A stretch of DNA of 64,000 nt from Allacma fusca (GCA_947179485.1 OX359247.1:26016801-26080800), one strand, 5' to 3'. Shown: positions 1 to 14,418, numbered from the stretch's first letter. Notes: generated by a model from the sequence alone, not told the origin. A program made the numbers and translations.

Positions 1-1611
1 TCCCAAGTCATGGACAAATCAAACGAAAACTCATCATTTTCTGTCTTTACCCTTTATTTATGATTTACCTACCTTTCGTCAATTCCCCTGACCCTGCCGT
101 GTTCCTTGCCATTATTTCACGCAGTGGCTAAAAAAATTTCAACTATATAACTCCTTGATGTCTTCATAAGACTTTACAACCCTCCATTGCTAACATGCGG
201 CTCACATGTGTGCTCAGTTGAAGTGCCTATACATAAGTATGTATAGATACTAACATACGAAAGTCCATATAGTATCCCCACAGTCCTAGGATTACCTTCA
301 TATTTACGGCCAGAACCATTTTTATTGCAAAAACCCACCTGTGGCTTTTCTGCCTGTTTCTTAAAATGTATGATATTGAATTTGAAACCCATTTCTGATT
401 TCAAAGTAAATACCCTTGGAAATTATTACTTGGTAAATGACTAGACTGAATCAACAACCACAAATCAAATACTTAATTCCTCGTCCTAGTATTTTCTCCA
501 TTCCCACTTGTGTCACAGCTATTTTAAGCTGAAACTTTTTTCCACCTGAGAAATATTTCCCCAATTGCACTACGACTTTTTCTTCAGATAAGAATAAGGA
601 ATTGGACAAGATCTGAAGTTGACTACCAGCCATAGCCAGTACTACCGACAATAGTATCTAGTTGTAATAAAAATCAATAAAATACATTTACCCTGATAAT
701 TTTACTGCTGGGATGTACACGTAATAATAAAGGACTTAAGTGCACTGGTGAAATCAATTCAAGTAATTCGGTTACTGCAAGGGAAGAATTTGAATCCTGT
801 ACTTTGGACGTTATCTCCCGAACCTGCATATATGTATGTACCTATGCGTAGATACTCCAATGCCGGGAAGAATCTTGCTCTCGTACAGGTACTTCCCTCT
901 TTTAATGTTCTGGAAAGCCATCCATACGAAATTTATGTGTATGCGCTTTTCGGAAGCAAAAAAAGGGAATAAAAGAGTGCTGTAGCTGTCAGTGACCACA
1001 GCATTATAGTCCGAGAGAACAATTGAAATAATTATTTTTATTGTCACACCAGAAGGTTAACAAGAACAAGAACATTCCTTTGATTTCAGTTTTATCTCTT
1101 GAAAATATCTTGATTAGAAATGACTTCCCTATACTTAACACAAGTATTTTCTCCTTGGACCTACTGTACTATGCACGTAGTTTCATCCACGTTTCTCCTG
1201 GGAGTACTTATGTATATCTACATATAAAAAAAGGTACAGTATAGGGACAATATATCGACTACCCTTTTCAAATAGCTTCAGCTCTAGTGTATGAAAATTT
1301 TATAAAGCATGAATAGTCCGCTCGACAATAGTCATTAAAAGTGCTGTTGGTCATCACAGTTTCGGACTTTTGTTTTGAAACCAGTTTGAACACAAAAGAC
1401 TACTTTGTTCGTTGGTATCTACTCTGAATTATCATAATAGCAATGAAGGCAATAATCATAATCTGGAAAGGCTTAATTCCTTGAACGCGAGTATTTTATC
1501 TGGAACTCGTGGACTATTTATTAACTTGTTCTCTTAATTATCTTTGCCATGACCAGTGAAATGACTACTACTTTTTGTGCACCTCCCTCCTATTCTGTCC
1601 ATTGTGGGCCG

Positions 1612-1655
1612 CTCTCTCTCTCTCTCTCTCTCTCTCGCTCTCTCTCTGTCTCTCT
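1612..1655. repeat. CT microsatellite, slightly interrupted
   Basis: CT repeated with single interruptions (CG, GT). First of more than a dozen GA/CT tracts in the window. Confidence 0.9.
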
Positions 1656-3589
1656 GCACTCTCCGGTCCTTTGATTTTCCACAATGGGAACCGTTCCCGT
1701 CCATCCCCTATCTGGCCCATTAAATCTTCCTTAATTACTATGGATGACTTCTATTTACATTTATTAGCCCGCAAGTCACGTGCTTTTCCGCTACACATGC
1801 ACTCACCTACCGTCCTATTATTTCCGGACATTCGGAACGCTTGTCATCACATCACGTCATTTATTAATTACCCCTCAGATTTTCGCACTGATTGGCTATC
1901 AAAACTTTAATAATCTCTGTAATTTATCTCGAGCATCAAGCTATATCCACATACGTACATATATTATTACACATAGATACATACATACATTATATATTTG
2001 TACAATATCCCCTATATAGCTTGCCCCAGGGATTTGGCCTGTATATTGAGTAGTGCCGACAATTTTAATACATACTATCGAGACTGTCAAGATCTAAACG
2101 TCTGTTAGTAGAAATTAACCGTAGCCCCAGCTTTTTCCGTACGTAAACGGTCTGTGCATGAAAAAAACTACAGGACCAAAAAAAAAACTGAATGATGGGC
2201 AAAATGTAAAGATATTGTACTGTGGATTGGACCCATTTGTAACATTCAAGACACAAAAGTCCTCACGGTCCTAATAATCACTCAAGTGTAGGAAAGAGAG
2301 CATTGGGTCTTGAATCTATTGACCGACGTGGAGTTATTTTAAGGGTATAGTAGTTTTTGTATGAGTGACTTGGGTGAATCAAGTAATTTGACCGAAGGAT
2401 ATGCCAATAAAATTAAGTGCAAGGTAAGGTTGACTTATCTATCCGGGAGACTAAATGATTCAAAAGGGCTTCGGTTAGGAAAAAATTTTGATTGTGGATG
2501 GAGCCAGAGTTGAAGAATACATATGTGAGTGGACGGTAAACTGTAAAATTGTGCTTGAGTTCTTGGTGATAGTGAGTCTTGAGTGAGTGAGTTGAGTGGA
2601 ACCAGGAACCAGTGTAGGACTTAAGTGTGCACCGTTGTAAAGATAAATGGTAGGCCATTAGAATAGTTTAGGCTGAGAAAGTTACAACATTCAAAATACT
2701 GACAAGTTATGAAGCAATCCATCCATCATGTAGTAATAAAACTTGCATGAATGATTCCATGTTGTGTTCACCCAGTAATTTATGTACGGTATTAATGTTG
2801 TTTGAAAACGCTGGCTCACTCAGTATCTACATATGTACATATGGGATACATTCCAGACATGCATATGGGGGGGATGCAGGTATACGTAGATAGTACATGC
2901 CTATGGGATTTGTTACATGTTATAGGATACTATATGGGAATTCCCTATAATTTGAATAGCCCTTGGTTAGGACATTGCTTGAGGAATCCACTCTTGTGTT
3001 TTGTAAGTGACAATGACAACGTGTCGTTTTGTCTGTGTGACACCGAAGGAATTGCTCTGCATTACATTACATGATACACAATTTTTTCTCATTAATTTCG
3101 TCACAAGCATTCTCTCCCATGTTTTGTTGTGTTATGTGATGCTCAATTCACACGCACACACTACTTACAGGGCCGGAGTTGGAGACAGGTCGACAAAGTT
3201 CAGGAGGAGAGCGAGAAAAAAAGAGGAGAGGGTGATAAATGAACTGAATTAGACATGGCACTGCACAATTGAACAAGTCCGACGTACGACTGTCCCGGAA
3301 TCTCTTGTACATCTATGTATACATGGATGAGTGCTGGGTGTAATGTGAGCCAAAATTTTTTCTCCTCCTGGCTTCTGCATGCGTAACAAGACAAGCATTT
3401 TTATTTAGATTGAAACGATTTGTTATCCGGACCTTCACTCATTCAAACATTTCACATTTGCATGATTCCATTTCCACTATCATAGTACTATATACTCACC
3501 GGCCCAGTCATGTCAGTTGCATTTCACTTTTTTTTCCCTCCTGTATCTCAAGCTCAAGCTCTCTCCTCTACCTATATCTTCCTCTCCGC

Positions 3590-3594
<5 letters not shown>

Positions 3595-3634
<40 letters not shown>
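3595..3634. repeat. (TC)20 microsatellite
   Basis: Uninterrupted TC for 40 bases, preceded by about 60 bases of imperfect pyrimidine-rich sequence. Confidence 0.95.
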
Positions 3635-3636
<2 letters not shown>

Positions 3637-5577
3637 TCCTGTGAAATGAGATTTTTTCGTTTGTCCCATATGCAAATCAATCCCAGTTCCGCACATTGCC
3701 TCCCCGACTTGCGTATATGCTACTGTTCATGTACATACAATTAATTGTACACACCAGCATTGTTTATGTGTCTAGCTCCCTACCCCCTTTGCACAGGAGG
3801 ACCCTGACATAGGCCCAGAAATTACTCTGGTATTGTTTGAAATGTGGGAAAGCAAACAGCGAAAAATTGCTTAATGCATGCTAAGGCCAGGAAAGGACTC
3901 ATGTCATACGGATTGCAATAAAACAAATTGAAAAATTAATGAAGCCTCACATTTTATTACGTCAGTTTCGTTTCCAACTCTAAATATTAGTATTTCCCCG
4001 TCCCTCTATAAAACTCAAGTTATGAGGACTTTTCAAGTCTTACGTATATCTATTCTATTCTACTTGAATTTTTTTTTTCAGGGGAAAGGAAAGGAGAAGC
4101 CTTAAAATTATTCTTGTTCTTCCTACATATTTTTTTATGCAATTTATTTCTAAGAAAATTTGAATTTGTAACAGAAAGGTGTCAGCCCAAATGTTACTGC
4201 TGCGTATAGACTCTCTACAAAAACAAAATTTTTTCAGGATGTTTTCTATTCAAAGAAATTTTAAATTATCGGAGCCTTTCCAAAGTAGATACTTTAATTC
4301 AAATATCTCGAGCTTGTACGCTTAGGCACACATGTATAGATATGCATACATACAGAGTAGGGAACGTTTCTGTGTTTACGTAAAATTGTACAAATGTTAG
4401 CAGCGTGCTTTTACTTTTTACGCTTCCAAGGGAAGATTACTCTGAGAGGAGTGTATCAAGCACGAGCAAATCATGCTGATGTGGAAATGCATGTTTTTGG
4501 GGATACAAAAGCATTTATATACTTATTGGGAGACGTGTCGATGTATTTTAAGCATGTGGTTTGTGGGTAGACAGTTTTTGAGAGCTTCCTAAAAAAAACT
4601 TGCTTCGTCATTTTGCTCGTACCTTCAAACTCTCTATCAGCACACACACAAAAACTATTAAAGTAAAAATGTAACCATTAACCTCTGCGGGTTGGTCAAA
4701 ACAGGAGTTTTTTTAGTGGTTTCATTAGGTTTGAAAATTTAAATCAAGAGGTTTCACCCAATAGATAGAAAGTACTTGGGATTACTTATTCAAAGGAATT
4801 TCAATGGAAAATTAAAGAATTTAATGAGAACCATAGAGAACTCCCATTTAGTATGTAGTAGTGGGACGTACTGGAGTGAGTCTCCTCTGTTTATGTGCAC
4901 AGTGTAATTGGGGAGGTTTCTGTCGGGAGATAAAAAAAAAAAGTGAAGTTGACTTGATTCATCTCGAATATTTATCGAGTGGAGTGGTGAACTTTGAACT
5001 TGAGAAAAGCATGCGGCGAAGAAGTTGATAGCTCGTGCTTCCCCTGTTTGCAATCTTATTATTATTGACAGGTATTTACTATTTTAATCTAAAATCCCTA
5101 AGCCGCTCAACAGCTTATTCCTGGCTGCTCAACCCATGCCGAGTATAGTGATTAGACTGAAGCGTGCACCAAGTCGAGTCATATATGCCAGGTTTGATTT
5201 TGGAGTTTCAACCTAATGCATATAGTTAGCACAGATTTCCTTCCTTATGTATGTATATACAAAAAGAGGCTCGCTCCTTATAAATAATGGTAGCGATGAC
5301 GGAAGAAGCAATAGCTACGACAATGTACCATAATTTACCCCAAACTTTCCATCATCGAGTGAGTACTCTTGGAAACTTTGGAAATTACTGTTAATTATGC
5401 AGCCTCGTGCTCTTCACAGACTCGCAGAAGATCCCTATGAGAAATGCATGGTTAATAGTCCTGTAATGAGGATACTAGCAAGGAAGATGAAAAAGTGCCG
5501 GTGCTCATTCTCACAATCTAATCAATGTCTAATGTCGGAGCTAATAACTTCAGCTTTTTATTTCATTACCCGATCCC

Positions 5578-5609
5578 CACACACACACACACATACACAC
5601 AACACACAT
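5578..5609. repeat. CA microsatellite running into a palindrome
   Basis: CA repeats with one CATA interruption; its right end forms the left arm of the palindrome at 5604-5623. Confidence 0.9.
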
Positions 5610-5623
5610 ATGTACATATGTGT
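5604..5623. repeat. 20-bp perfect palindrome ACACATATGTACATATGTGT
   Basis: Each half is the reverse complement of the other, centred on GTAC. It holds two CATATG E-box words. It is the longest perfect palindrome I found. Confidence 0.9.
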
Positions 5624-7064
5624 AAACAGGCAGAGTCCCAGTGCCTGCATAATTTTAAAGTCAAGTCATGCGCCCTCGTCAATGCAGTGTCGGAACTTTG
5701 GGGGTAATAGTATTATTTAGCCGTATGTATACGAAAATACTTTATTTACAGTTTCACCGCAAGCCCATTAAAAATTCCGGTCCTATTTAATATCATAAGT
5801 CACTAAATTACACCGAGCCTATAGCCATTAAAATAAGAAGAATCCCTGTGTGAGGACCTCATCCAACCTGTACTATTATCAATAATAAAAAAAAAATAAT
5901 CTTTCCAATTTCACAACAAATTGCAAATTATACTCTTTCTCTTTCGGCAAACTTTGAACTTGCTCCTCACAGCGAGGACACACTTAAACACCTTCCTTCA
6001 ACCAATATCATTAGACTTTATAGGGTTTTAATTGCTCAGGGATCGATTACTCCACCCAAAAGATGCTAAATACCAGTTTGTGACACACTCTTGGCAATTT
6101 CTACGAACCTCTTTCAATTCCATGAGGTTCCTCCTGTCATGAGAATTTCACACAAAAAAACTAGTCCCATTCAAATAATACTATAGACGGGACTCCAACC
6201 GTAAAATCCATTTCTAGTCGTTGACACTTGATCCAAAATGTGACAAATTTTAGAGATTTTTCACTTCATTCTAGTCCTTGTCAGTTGATCCCGACCCTAA
6301 CTTTCCTAGCCGTCCCTTACCCTTAGACCTTTTCAGTGAGAATCCCACACATGGAGATGATTTCATACTGTAATTATTACTCCAAAAGGGTACATATGCA
6401 TAGTCTCTGATACATAGTCACTTGATTTGTGGAACAGTTTCTACAAGGTTAGTGTAAGTTTTAAAACAAAAATTCCCAAAAGATATCAAAAAGGTAGATT
6501 CAGTTCCCAATCTGAGGCTGTAATTGAAATGAGGGATACATTTTAAAAAACTGGATGTCTTAGGGAAATCCTTTCAAGTAGTTTTTTGAGACTGCATTCA
6601 AATTTTGAGACTTGGACTTCACGTTGAGGGAATATAGGACAGAAACTAATTGAAAAGGATTCTCTCATTCCATTGTTTTGCTTTAGTTTCGCATTTTTTA
6701 CCAGACGGTGTGGTTCTGGTGGTGAAATGATCGATAACCTGATGAAACCTGAGGATTTTTTGCGGGAGGGAAAAGACTGACTGAGCGCTTTAATCCAACC
6801 GTTCATTATACTTGTTCTTATTAGACCCCAGCGTTATGGTCAGTGGAGGTCGTTATTTCTACTTGGAAAAAGTCTCTATGTGTATCTATACAATGAGTTC
6901 CTCAAAGGATACAAGTCTCCATTGAGGTTGGTCAAACTTGCGGGGATTAATTACACAAGAGTAAAATAGAGCGGCATCATATCAACAGCTTGCCGCTCCA
7001 TACCACAGGGAAAAAAAAAACTTCAAGGAATATTTAAAGCTGGAGCTGTGATTATTGTTCGTAC

Positions 7065-7105
7065 AGATACATACATATGTAATTACATGCTCATATGTAT
7101 CTACA
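7065..7105. repeat. Inverted repeat with CATA/GTAT words
   Basis: AGATACAT (7065-7072) and ATGTATCT (7095-7102) are inverted copies. The right end, 7097-7105, is a copy of the dispersed word GTATCTACA. Confidence 0.6.
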
Positions 7106-8642
7106 CATGTTCGTATTCGTATATAGACATGTGTGTCTGCAAGGATAGTGTCTATTTCTACAGGATCTCTTCCCAAAATAAGAATTTTGATGTGTTCTGA
7201 GCACAGGTGTATATATACTTTGTAAAGGGGAAGAATCCATGGAAAAATAATCTCTGTTCCTGTAAATGCTCTGGGATGTGAAGGGATAAAAAGCCGTTAA
7301 CAAATTTCACGGGTTGTAAAAAAAATCTCAATAATGAAGGAGCCTTGTGGACTGAGGAGAGAAGTGAACTACACACAGAAGGAGAGAGGGTAGGAAGAGG
7401 AGGAGAAAAAAATGTTATTCCATCAAGGAAGAGTAATTTTTTGATGCAAATGAGCCATTTAAGCTCTAATTTTGTTATGCATCATGACTTTTACAAAGTC
7501 CACAATGATGTGGGATACAGATTCGCTCCTTCACAAGATAGCATCAACTTTTATGACAAAATTCAGTCAAGTACAGCCAAATAGTTGTATCCAAAGGGAT
7601 ATGAGGCTCCGAGCCCCGACGAGACTCGACGTTAGGAGTGTAAACCAATTATTGTAAAAAATCTCCACCGTCGAAATTAGACTACGGTAGGAATTCTTTC
7701 CCTTGAACTCACCGTTTAAACGCAATCTTGTTTGTTTATGTGGCGAAACAAAGGGTTCCTATCTCATATGTATCTCCTTGTACTTCCCGATCTAGTGACT
7801 ATATGACTTGTAAGTATGGATATTTATGTCGAGGGGAAACACTCACCGAAGATTGTACTGGGGATAGTTAAGGACGGACATATGCTGAACATTGTTCGTA
7901 TATTATGTATGTACATATGTACGTCCGCGTCTCTGTGGATATGGATGGAGATTCGGGATCTGTATGTACTAATTCTGAAGCGTTCATTATTACGTTCCTC
8001 CTCGTTGACTCTAAGCGATTTTTCGGTTTCTATTGTTCCCAAGACTGGCCCTATAACGGATTTTTATTATGTTTCAACGTGAGGAGAGAAACTTCGGAGT
8101 TGATTCCGATCCCTGTGTATTAAAAGGCTGGGCTTTTAATATCCACCCCAGAGCACTCTCTCCCTGTCTATGCATTGGCACTTGACTCGATTGACTGAAT
8201 GTCAGCTCCTCACTGTGCCCTCCCCTAGTGTGATTTCTCCCTTCATTTTAGTATCTGCGGAACAAACTCCTTCAGAGTTGGATGTCAGGCTTTGGAAACC
8301 ATAGGGTACATAGAGTGCAAAATAAATTTTTTTTCTACAAACACTCCTTCCCTATTGTTTCTTAATCTGACAGGAGTGGAAGTACTGGGAAAAATTAAAT
8401 GGAGACATAAAACGCTTTTGTGCAACAATAGTCATATATGAGAGTACTAGGCCTTTATGAAGGAGTCAGCGAGAAAATCCATAAAAAGTGCAGTTTTCAA
8501 CACGCTCCCTAGAAATAAGAAAAGGCTGTAGTTCCAGTTATGGTCCATCAACTTTACATGATTTTTCACTCAAGTATCAAAATTTTTGCAGTCTTGGCTC
8601 ACTTCAAATGACATATGTATCCTGAAACTTTTTCCGCTCATT

Positions 8643-8677
8643 TCTCTATCTCTCTCTCTCTCTCACTCACTCTCTCT
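8643..8677. repeat. Imperfect CT microsatellite
   Basis: Pure TC over 8649-8664, flanked by interrupted CT. Confidence 0.85.
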
Positions 8678-9891
8678 AACCCTCTCTGCTCTCTCGTTGG
8701 TGACAGAGTTTCAATTTTCCAGACTTCTTTTTTTCTATATGGAACGAGTTTTTTGAGTGTCTCATTTTTTGTGAACTATTGGACATAGAATGAGAATTGC
8801 TTCATAAAACGGGGGATTTTTGTGAGGGAATAAAAATTTTGCTTATTAAATACAACCATGTTTTTCATGAGACCGGTATGATTTGAAGTTAATTTGTTAC
8901 TTTCATAGAAAGATTTATGGAGGAATCTCTAGAAAGTACATTTTTCTCGTTTTGAGTCTTATACGACAAAGAATGGGGAACTCAAAGGATAAATTTAATT
9001 AGTACATACCATCATTCACTGACTTGATTTTAATTAGCATTTTACTGAATTAATATGAAAAGATGTACTCACACTCACCACATTTTTCTGAGTGAGAGAG
9101 TTTTTAAATATTCAAAATTCAGTCAAGTTGCTCAAGATTTATGTTCAGAAAATAAAGCAATGTTCACAGAGGAGTGAGATAAACAAAAGCAAGGGATAAA
9201 AACTTGGAGAATAGTAACAAAACTTGAAAAGGATTTTTTCTCAAAAGAAACAACTTACATATACAGATAAGTGTAGTTTCAAATCCCTGTACAAATGTAC
9301 GTATTATCCTAGCGCTGGCAAGTAGGAAGGGGATTTTTGTTAATTGTAAAAAAAAGTTGATTATATACGGATGAGAGCCATGCTAGTACAAGGAGCCATT
9401 TCATTAAATTACTCACGGACCCCACAATGAGTCTCTTCCTGCAAAACCTTACTCTCTCTCCTAAATCAAAGGACAATCCCATAAAAAATAAATTCTGGAG
9501 CAGTTCCAGTAAAGTCATTCAAAAAGAACTTACTTCCAGGGCCGGCGAGCCCAAGCCTAGTAGTAGATACTTATGCACGGGAATTATGCAAATGCGTTTC
9601 CATATATGTGAATAGGGATTTGGGGGGAGACGGATTACGCAGGAAAATTTCCAGAAGCAATGAGTCCCGCAGCAATGACACCTTCCTCTCATAATTAACA
9701 ATTAACCTTAAGCTCCCCCTTATTAAAAGTGCACTTTGCCCTGAGTCTTGTTTCTCTCTCAGAAACCATTCATAATTTGAAAATAGCATTGGACAAACAG
9801 GATGGATGAATGTGTAAAGTCTCTCTGTCTCTCCCGGAATTTGCATATACTCACACATGGACAAACACATTCATTTCTCCTTGGAGAGTCT

Positions 9892-9894
<3 letters not shown>

Positions 9895-9939
<45 letters not shown>
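9895..9939. repeat. CT microsatellite, 45 bp
   Basis: Uninterrupted CT. It produces spurious Leu-Ser frames on the plus strand and Arg-Glu frames on the minus strand. Confidence 0.95.
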
Positions 9940-9943
<4 letters not shown>

Positions 9944-12900
9944 GCTGGAAATATGTGAACATCCCAGACGGACTTGGTACACGGAAGGCTCCACAATCCG
10001 TGTGAAAAATGTGGGATTACCACTAATAATGTTGGAAGGGTGGGCCTTCACAAATGCTCCGACTATAAGACACACTTACAAATACACAACTTGCATAAAT
10101 ACATAAATGCTTCCAGGCCCAACCCTATAACAGAATCCAAACAGATACAAGGGAAGATACAGGAGCCTCTGATGTCCCTTATATAATCACACATGAATTA
10201 ATGTATGCAAAGCTGAGAGTGTGAAAGATAATGGGGGGAAAAAGAAGCAGGTCACGGAAAAGGGAAGGAATGAAACAAAAGGACCCTTCTTGGTCTAAAT
10301 ATTTCTTGCAAATCACCATCCCATTTGAGCCCTTAGCATGTGCATAAGGACATTTGCATAAATGCAACACTAGAACACTTCTTTTCATCTTTTTTCCTTC
10401 TTCAACTTCCTCCAGTCCTACATGTTTGTAACACAAGTTGAGGGAATATATGGTGCAGGCCCAGTATAAGCAGGGATATATATCCTCTTGCAAACTACAT
10501 CCATAGGCTCATATGTACATGTCTCGGTGGTACTTGCATCTATCACCAGTGTGGTTCAATGTCTATGACGATATACAGAAAGTATATGGAGCAGGGCCAA
10601 GCTAAGCTTGAGAAAAGCAGGTGAAATGTAGCTTGCTTCCCCTTAATGTGCGTTTCCTACAGATAATAAGGGCTGCTCATAATAATATTATCCATGCTTG
10701 ATGCACTCACACATGATACGTTAGGAGCCTTCAGAAGAATCAGTGCAATGAGGACTGAAGTTTCGGAAGAGACTAATGTACTCACTGAGCTTCTCGCCTT
10801 TCACTATGGCTTTCATTCATGTGATTCATTTATTAGTGTTACCTTACGCTGTAACCAGGAGCTGGGATATGTTGGATGTGCGAAGGCTCCTGTTCATCCA
10901 GTGTGTTAGATTACTCTCCTTCTCTCAGAATTTGAATATTCAAGTTTGTTAAACAATGCCAAGGAGTGACAGAGACAAATAACTCCCGAGGATTTTTCAC
11001 ATGTGTCATTTCCCTTGACTTGAGGCTTCATATAGGGAGTAGTGGCTTGCTATAAATATGCAAATAACCAATGCCCCTTCATTTATCTTGAGGACACTGG
11101 TGGGGATGAGGTGAGAGAGTGAGCCAGGGATGAAATGTTATACATTCCAAGTCCAAATATCGCTCACCAACCCAACGCTCCCGAGTCTCAATCTGTGAGA
11201 AAGACTATCCAGTGGAAAAAATAAATCATTAGTTATGCAACGTCTCGTTACATAGTTGATTACATCTCTCTCTTCTCCTATAGAAATCAATGTAGACAAG
11301 TCTTGGAGATTGGGCATATTTACAGATGTAAATTAGATTCAGGAAACTAAGTAATGCAATCACTCAATGACACTGATTTGATGTGGTAACAAATAACAAA
11401 TTGTGTTCATTAAAATAAGTGTACTCATTTACATATATGCACATATCCCTTCCACAAAGTCTCCCACAAACTGGCAAAGAGCCCCACAATATAATTTATA
11501 ACTATAACTACGTGAAATCTCAAGACTGGTAGCTGCTTAGTGCTTTTCCCAGTATTTTATATGGTTGAAGTGCTCAGAAATCATAGGAGTTTTGGGGTCA
11601 TTAGGGTTGCTGACGATATATTCAAAAAATGATGCTGAGACTCGACTCACAATTAGTAGAAGTTACAAATTTTTAAATTGGTAAATATTCCTTGGGCTCA
11701 CGAGTGCATAAGCAGATTTCACTGAATATTATTTTTACAAATTTTGCAAGGTTTCTCTTCCAAAACGTAACTACATACATACATAGTTGAGTCAGGAGAC
11801 ATTTGTTATGGAAGCTCTCCACAATTCCTTAAGTTATTTGTAATTTTTTGTTCCGTGCCCAGGTAAAATAAAAGATTGCAAGTCCTTGGGTATAAGCTAT
11901 TGATGAAGGCATGTTTTAACTCCAGTTTATCCCTGATCCCATCATTAAAAAAATTATACAGTATATAAAATTTTGTGAACTTTTATAACGCCTGAAATAT
12001 TATCAAGGGAAATTACCATTTACAATGTTACTCCTGCTCAGGACAAGATGGAATAGGAGCAGCAGTAATTAAAATAATTGGTTTCATTCTGTATACTTAC
12101 AAATATTTGACAGTGCGTATATAATATTATTAAATGGGGAAAAAACTGATACTGCCTCCTCAATTGAATTTGCACAACAACCCCCCATAAAAGTTGCTCT
12201 TGTAATGAGCTACACAGATCGGATTATTAGCTCTTTGCCGTATATCAAAGGGATATTTTATGAACCACAGGAAATGAATGCAGGGCTCTCAAGCTTGTGT
12301 GCAACAGAATCCAAAGTATTAAAAGTCAGCTTTATTACAGTACTCATTTACTTCAACAATAATAATTCAGACTCACTATACAAAAGCTGCTTAAAAAAAC
12401 TGTGTAAGTAAACATTATATGGAGTTCCAAGCATACATACATACATGTGTACATATGTAGATATTACAAACAAATAAAGCATGTAAGAGTCAAGTCCAGT
12501 TGGAAGCCCCTGCTATTAGTAATAAGCTATAAGTTGAGCCCAACACTTCAGTTATTACTGTTATTATTTGGGAGAGTAACTTTTTCTTTCTTTCAATGAA
12601 CATGTAATTGACCAGTAATATTTTTTTTTCATGTGAAGTATTAACATAAATACGCATTTCCCTACACTGATGAATATTTTATGACGTTCGATAGCTCCAT
12701 ACTGGATCTCACAGGATGTTTAAATAAACCTACAAGTATTGATGTGGAGTGGACGGGGGGAAAGTATTCAGACCTGCCTACTGGTCACTTCCTTCACTTA
12801 GCAATTCAGAACACGTTGCGGATGCATTTTTAAGGCTTAAACACGTATTTTTTATGCCCGCTGTCCATAAACTTGAGTAATATCACATACTTTACCTGGT

Positions 12901-13097
12901 ATCTCTTGGAGCTTTTAGTGAACCCCGTGAACGAATTTGTACATTGGTGTTCCCAGAAGATCCACTATCTGTAGGTACAGTCCACACTCGGACAATGAAT
13001 GGGCCTACACGGACTTTACCTTGATAGCATCCTTGTTTTACATGAATTTATAAAAATAAAACCAAATGTTGTGCAAGACAAATGCTCCATAAAAATA

Positions 13098-13115
13098 CAT
13101 GTGCACGTGCACATG
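13098..13115. repeat. 18-bp perfect palindrome around an E-box
   Basis: CATGTGCACGTGCACATG reads the same on both strands. The centre is CACGTG (13104-13109), the canonical E-box, flanked on both sides by overlapping GTGCAC words. It could be a bHLH site or simply a short cruciform-prone sequence. Confidence 0.85.
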
Positions 13116-13505
13116 CCAATGTACTCACATGTAGTTGGTAGCACATAATTGCATCGGGTTTAATTGCATAAGAATTTTTATGAGTCTCCTTATTTCTCAG
13201 CCATGCTCGTTTAAATTTTTACAGATTATTGACACAATGGATCACTTGAGTTGTGTGTGCATATGTCGCGCCGTTGTTTTTTTTTTGACAGGATGGGATG
13301 AATAAGTAAAAAAAAACGAATCGTTATGAACTGTCCAGAAAGTAGACTGACGCTGTAGAGATTGTTCCAATGAATAAACTCTCCTCAATAATGTGGTCTA
13401 TTGTGTACGTGCTAATCACAGTGAAAATTACTTGAAAATTGTTCAGAAATGATGCTAATGGGGCCAAGGAAGCATCCCTAACTAACTGGAGGCTACTAGA
13501 GGGTA

Positions 13506-13548
13506 CAGAGAGAGAAATAGAGGGAGAGAGAGGGAGAGAGAGAGAGAC
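13506..13548. repeat. GA tract with GGGA interruptions
   Basis: Purine-only tract of GA and GGGA units on the plus strand. Confidence 0.9.
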
Positions 13549-13979
13549 GAGAGCCATAAGCATAATTGTAAAGTGCAGAAGCAAGGATGTACTTGAGGCT
13601 ATTTCTTTAAAAAATTATCATTTTATTCCAGTTCCAATGATTACCGAGAAAGCCGGGACTAAAAGCGCAGGAAATCTGAATACTCAGTCTTAAATGTACC
13701 AAAGGAGTTTTTGTAACTTTAATCATAGGTCCACTACTGTCATTAGTAGGAGCCAAAGTTACACTGACAAAAGTACAGTGCAGTGCATGGCCATCATTAT
13801 CATTATCGTCATAATCACTCCGCTGTGTCTTGGCCCTTTGGTACATGTAGTCAATATATAGGTGGAAGGTGGAGACAGGCTAGCAGTTAGATGGCTAACT
13901 GTGTACTAGTCCAAGTTCAAAATTTTTGAGTTCATTTTGCTCTCAGCAATCCCTTCTCTCTTGACTCATTTAAGGGGAA

Positions 13980-13982
<3 letters not shown>

Positions 13983-14048
<66 letters not shown>

Positions 14049-14054
14049 CTCTCT
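13983..14054. repeat. Longest CT microsatellite, about 72 bp
   Basis: TC is pure over 13983-14044 and resumes after one slipped base. It is the longest simple repeat in the window and is likely length-polymorphic. Confidence 0.95.
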
Positions 14055-14418
14055 GCCAGAGTCATCTGCAATTGTTTCTAATGCAATTCTTCTTTTTACA
14101 AAACTATATTATTATTGTATGCTAATTCTCTGATTTACAAAAGCACTCACCCTGGACTAACTTAATAACATGGCTTTCATCAAGAAGTAATCAATTTCTA
14201 AATACAAGTGAAGCTATATGAAAGGAAGGGACGCTAGGCAGATGAGGAGGTGCTGTCTTGATAGACTTTACATAGATTTTGGACAGGTGAAAAAAAAACT
14301 GACTCGCTACCAACAACAACAAAAGCATGCAGGGAAAGAAAGTAAATAGTAAATAATTTTTCTTCATCTACATTGCAAATTAGAAAAGAATTTAGAATTG
14401 AATGTCTGAGCTCAACTT

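Larger units (their letters stand above)
1..8500. other. Non-coding, gene-poor stretch
   Basis: All frames are short (at most about 110 codons) and several longer ones run through CT or CA microsatellites. Content seen: CT tracts, one CA tract ending in a 20-bp palindrome, CATA/GTAT clusters near 1950-2000, 2823-2842, 7065-7105 and 7902-7920, a degenerate GAGT run (2581-2598), and A10 at 7011-7020. A mild skew change, C excess at 6001-6360 and G excess at 6541-6780, is the only larger-scale structure noticed. Confidence 0.5.

Noticed and set aside
9802-10106. Plus and minus frames across the CT tract at 9.9 kb
   Set aside because: They are translations of a CT/GA microsatellite (Leu-Ser or Arg-Glu), not genes.
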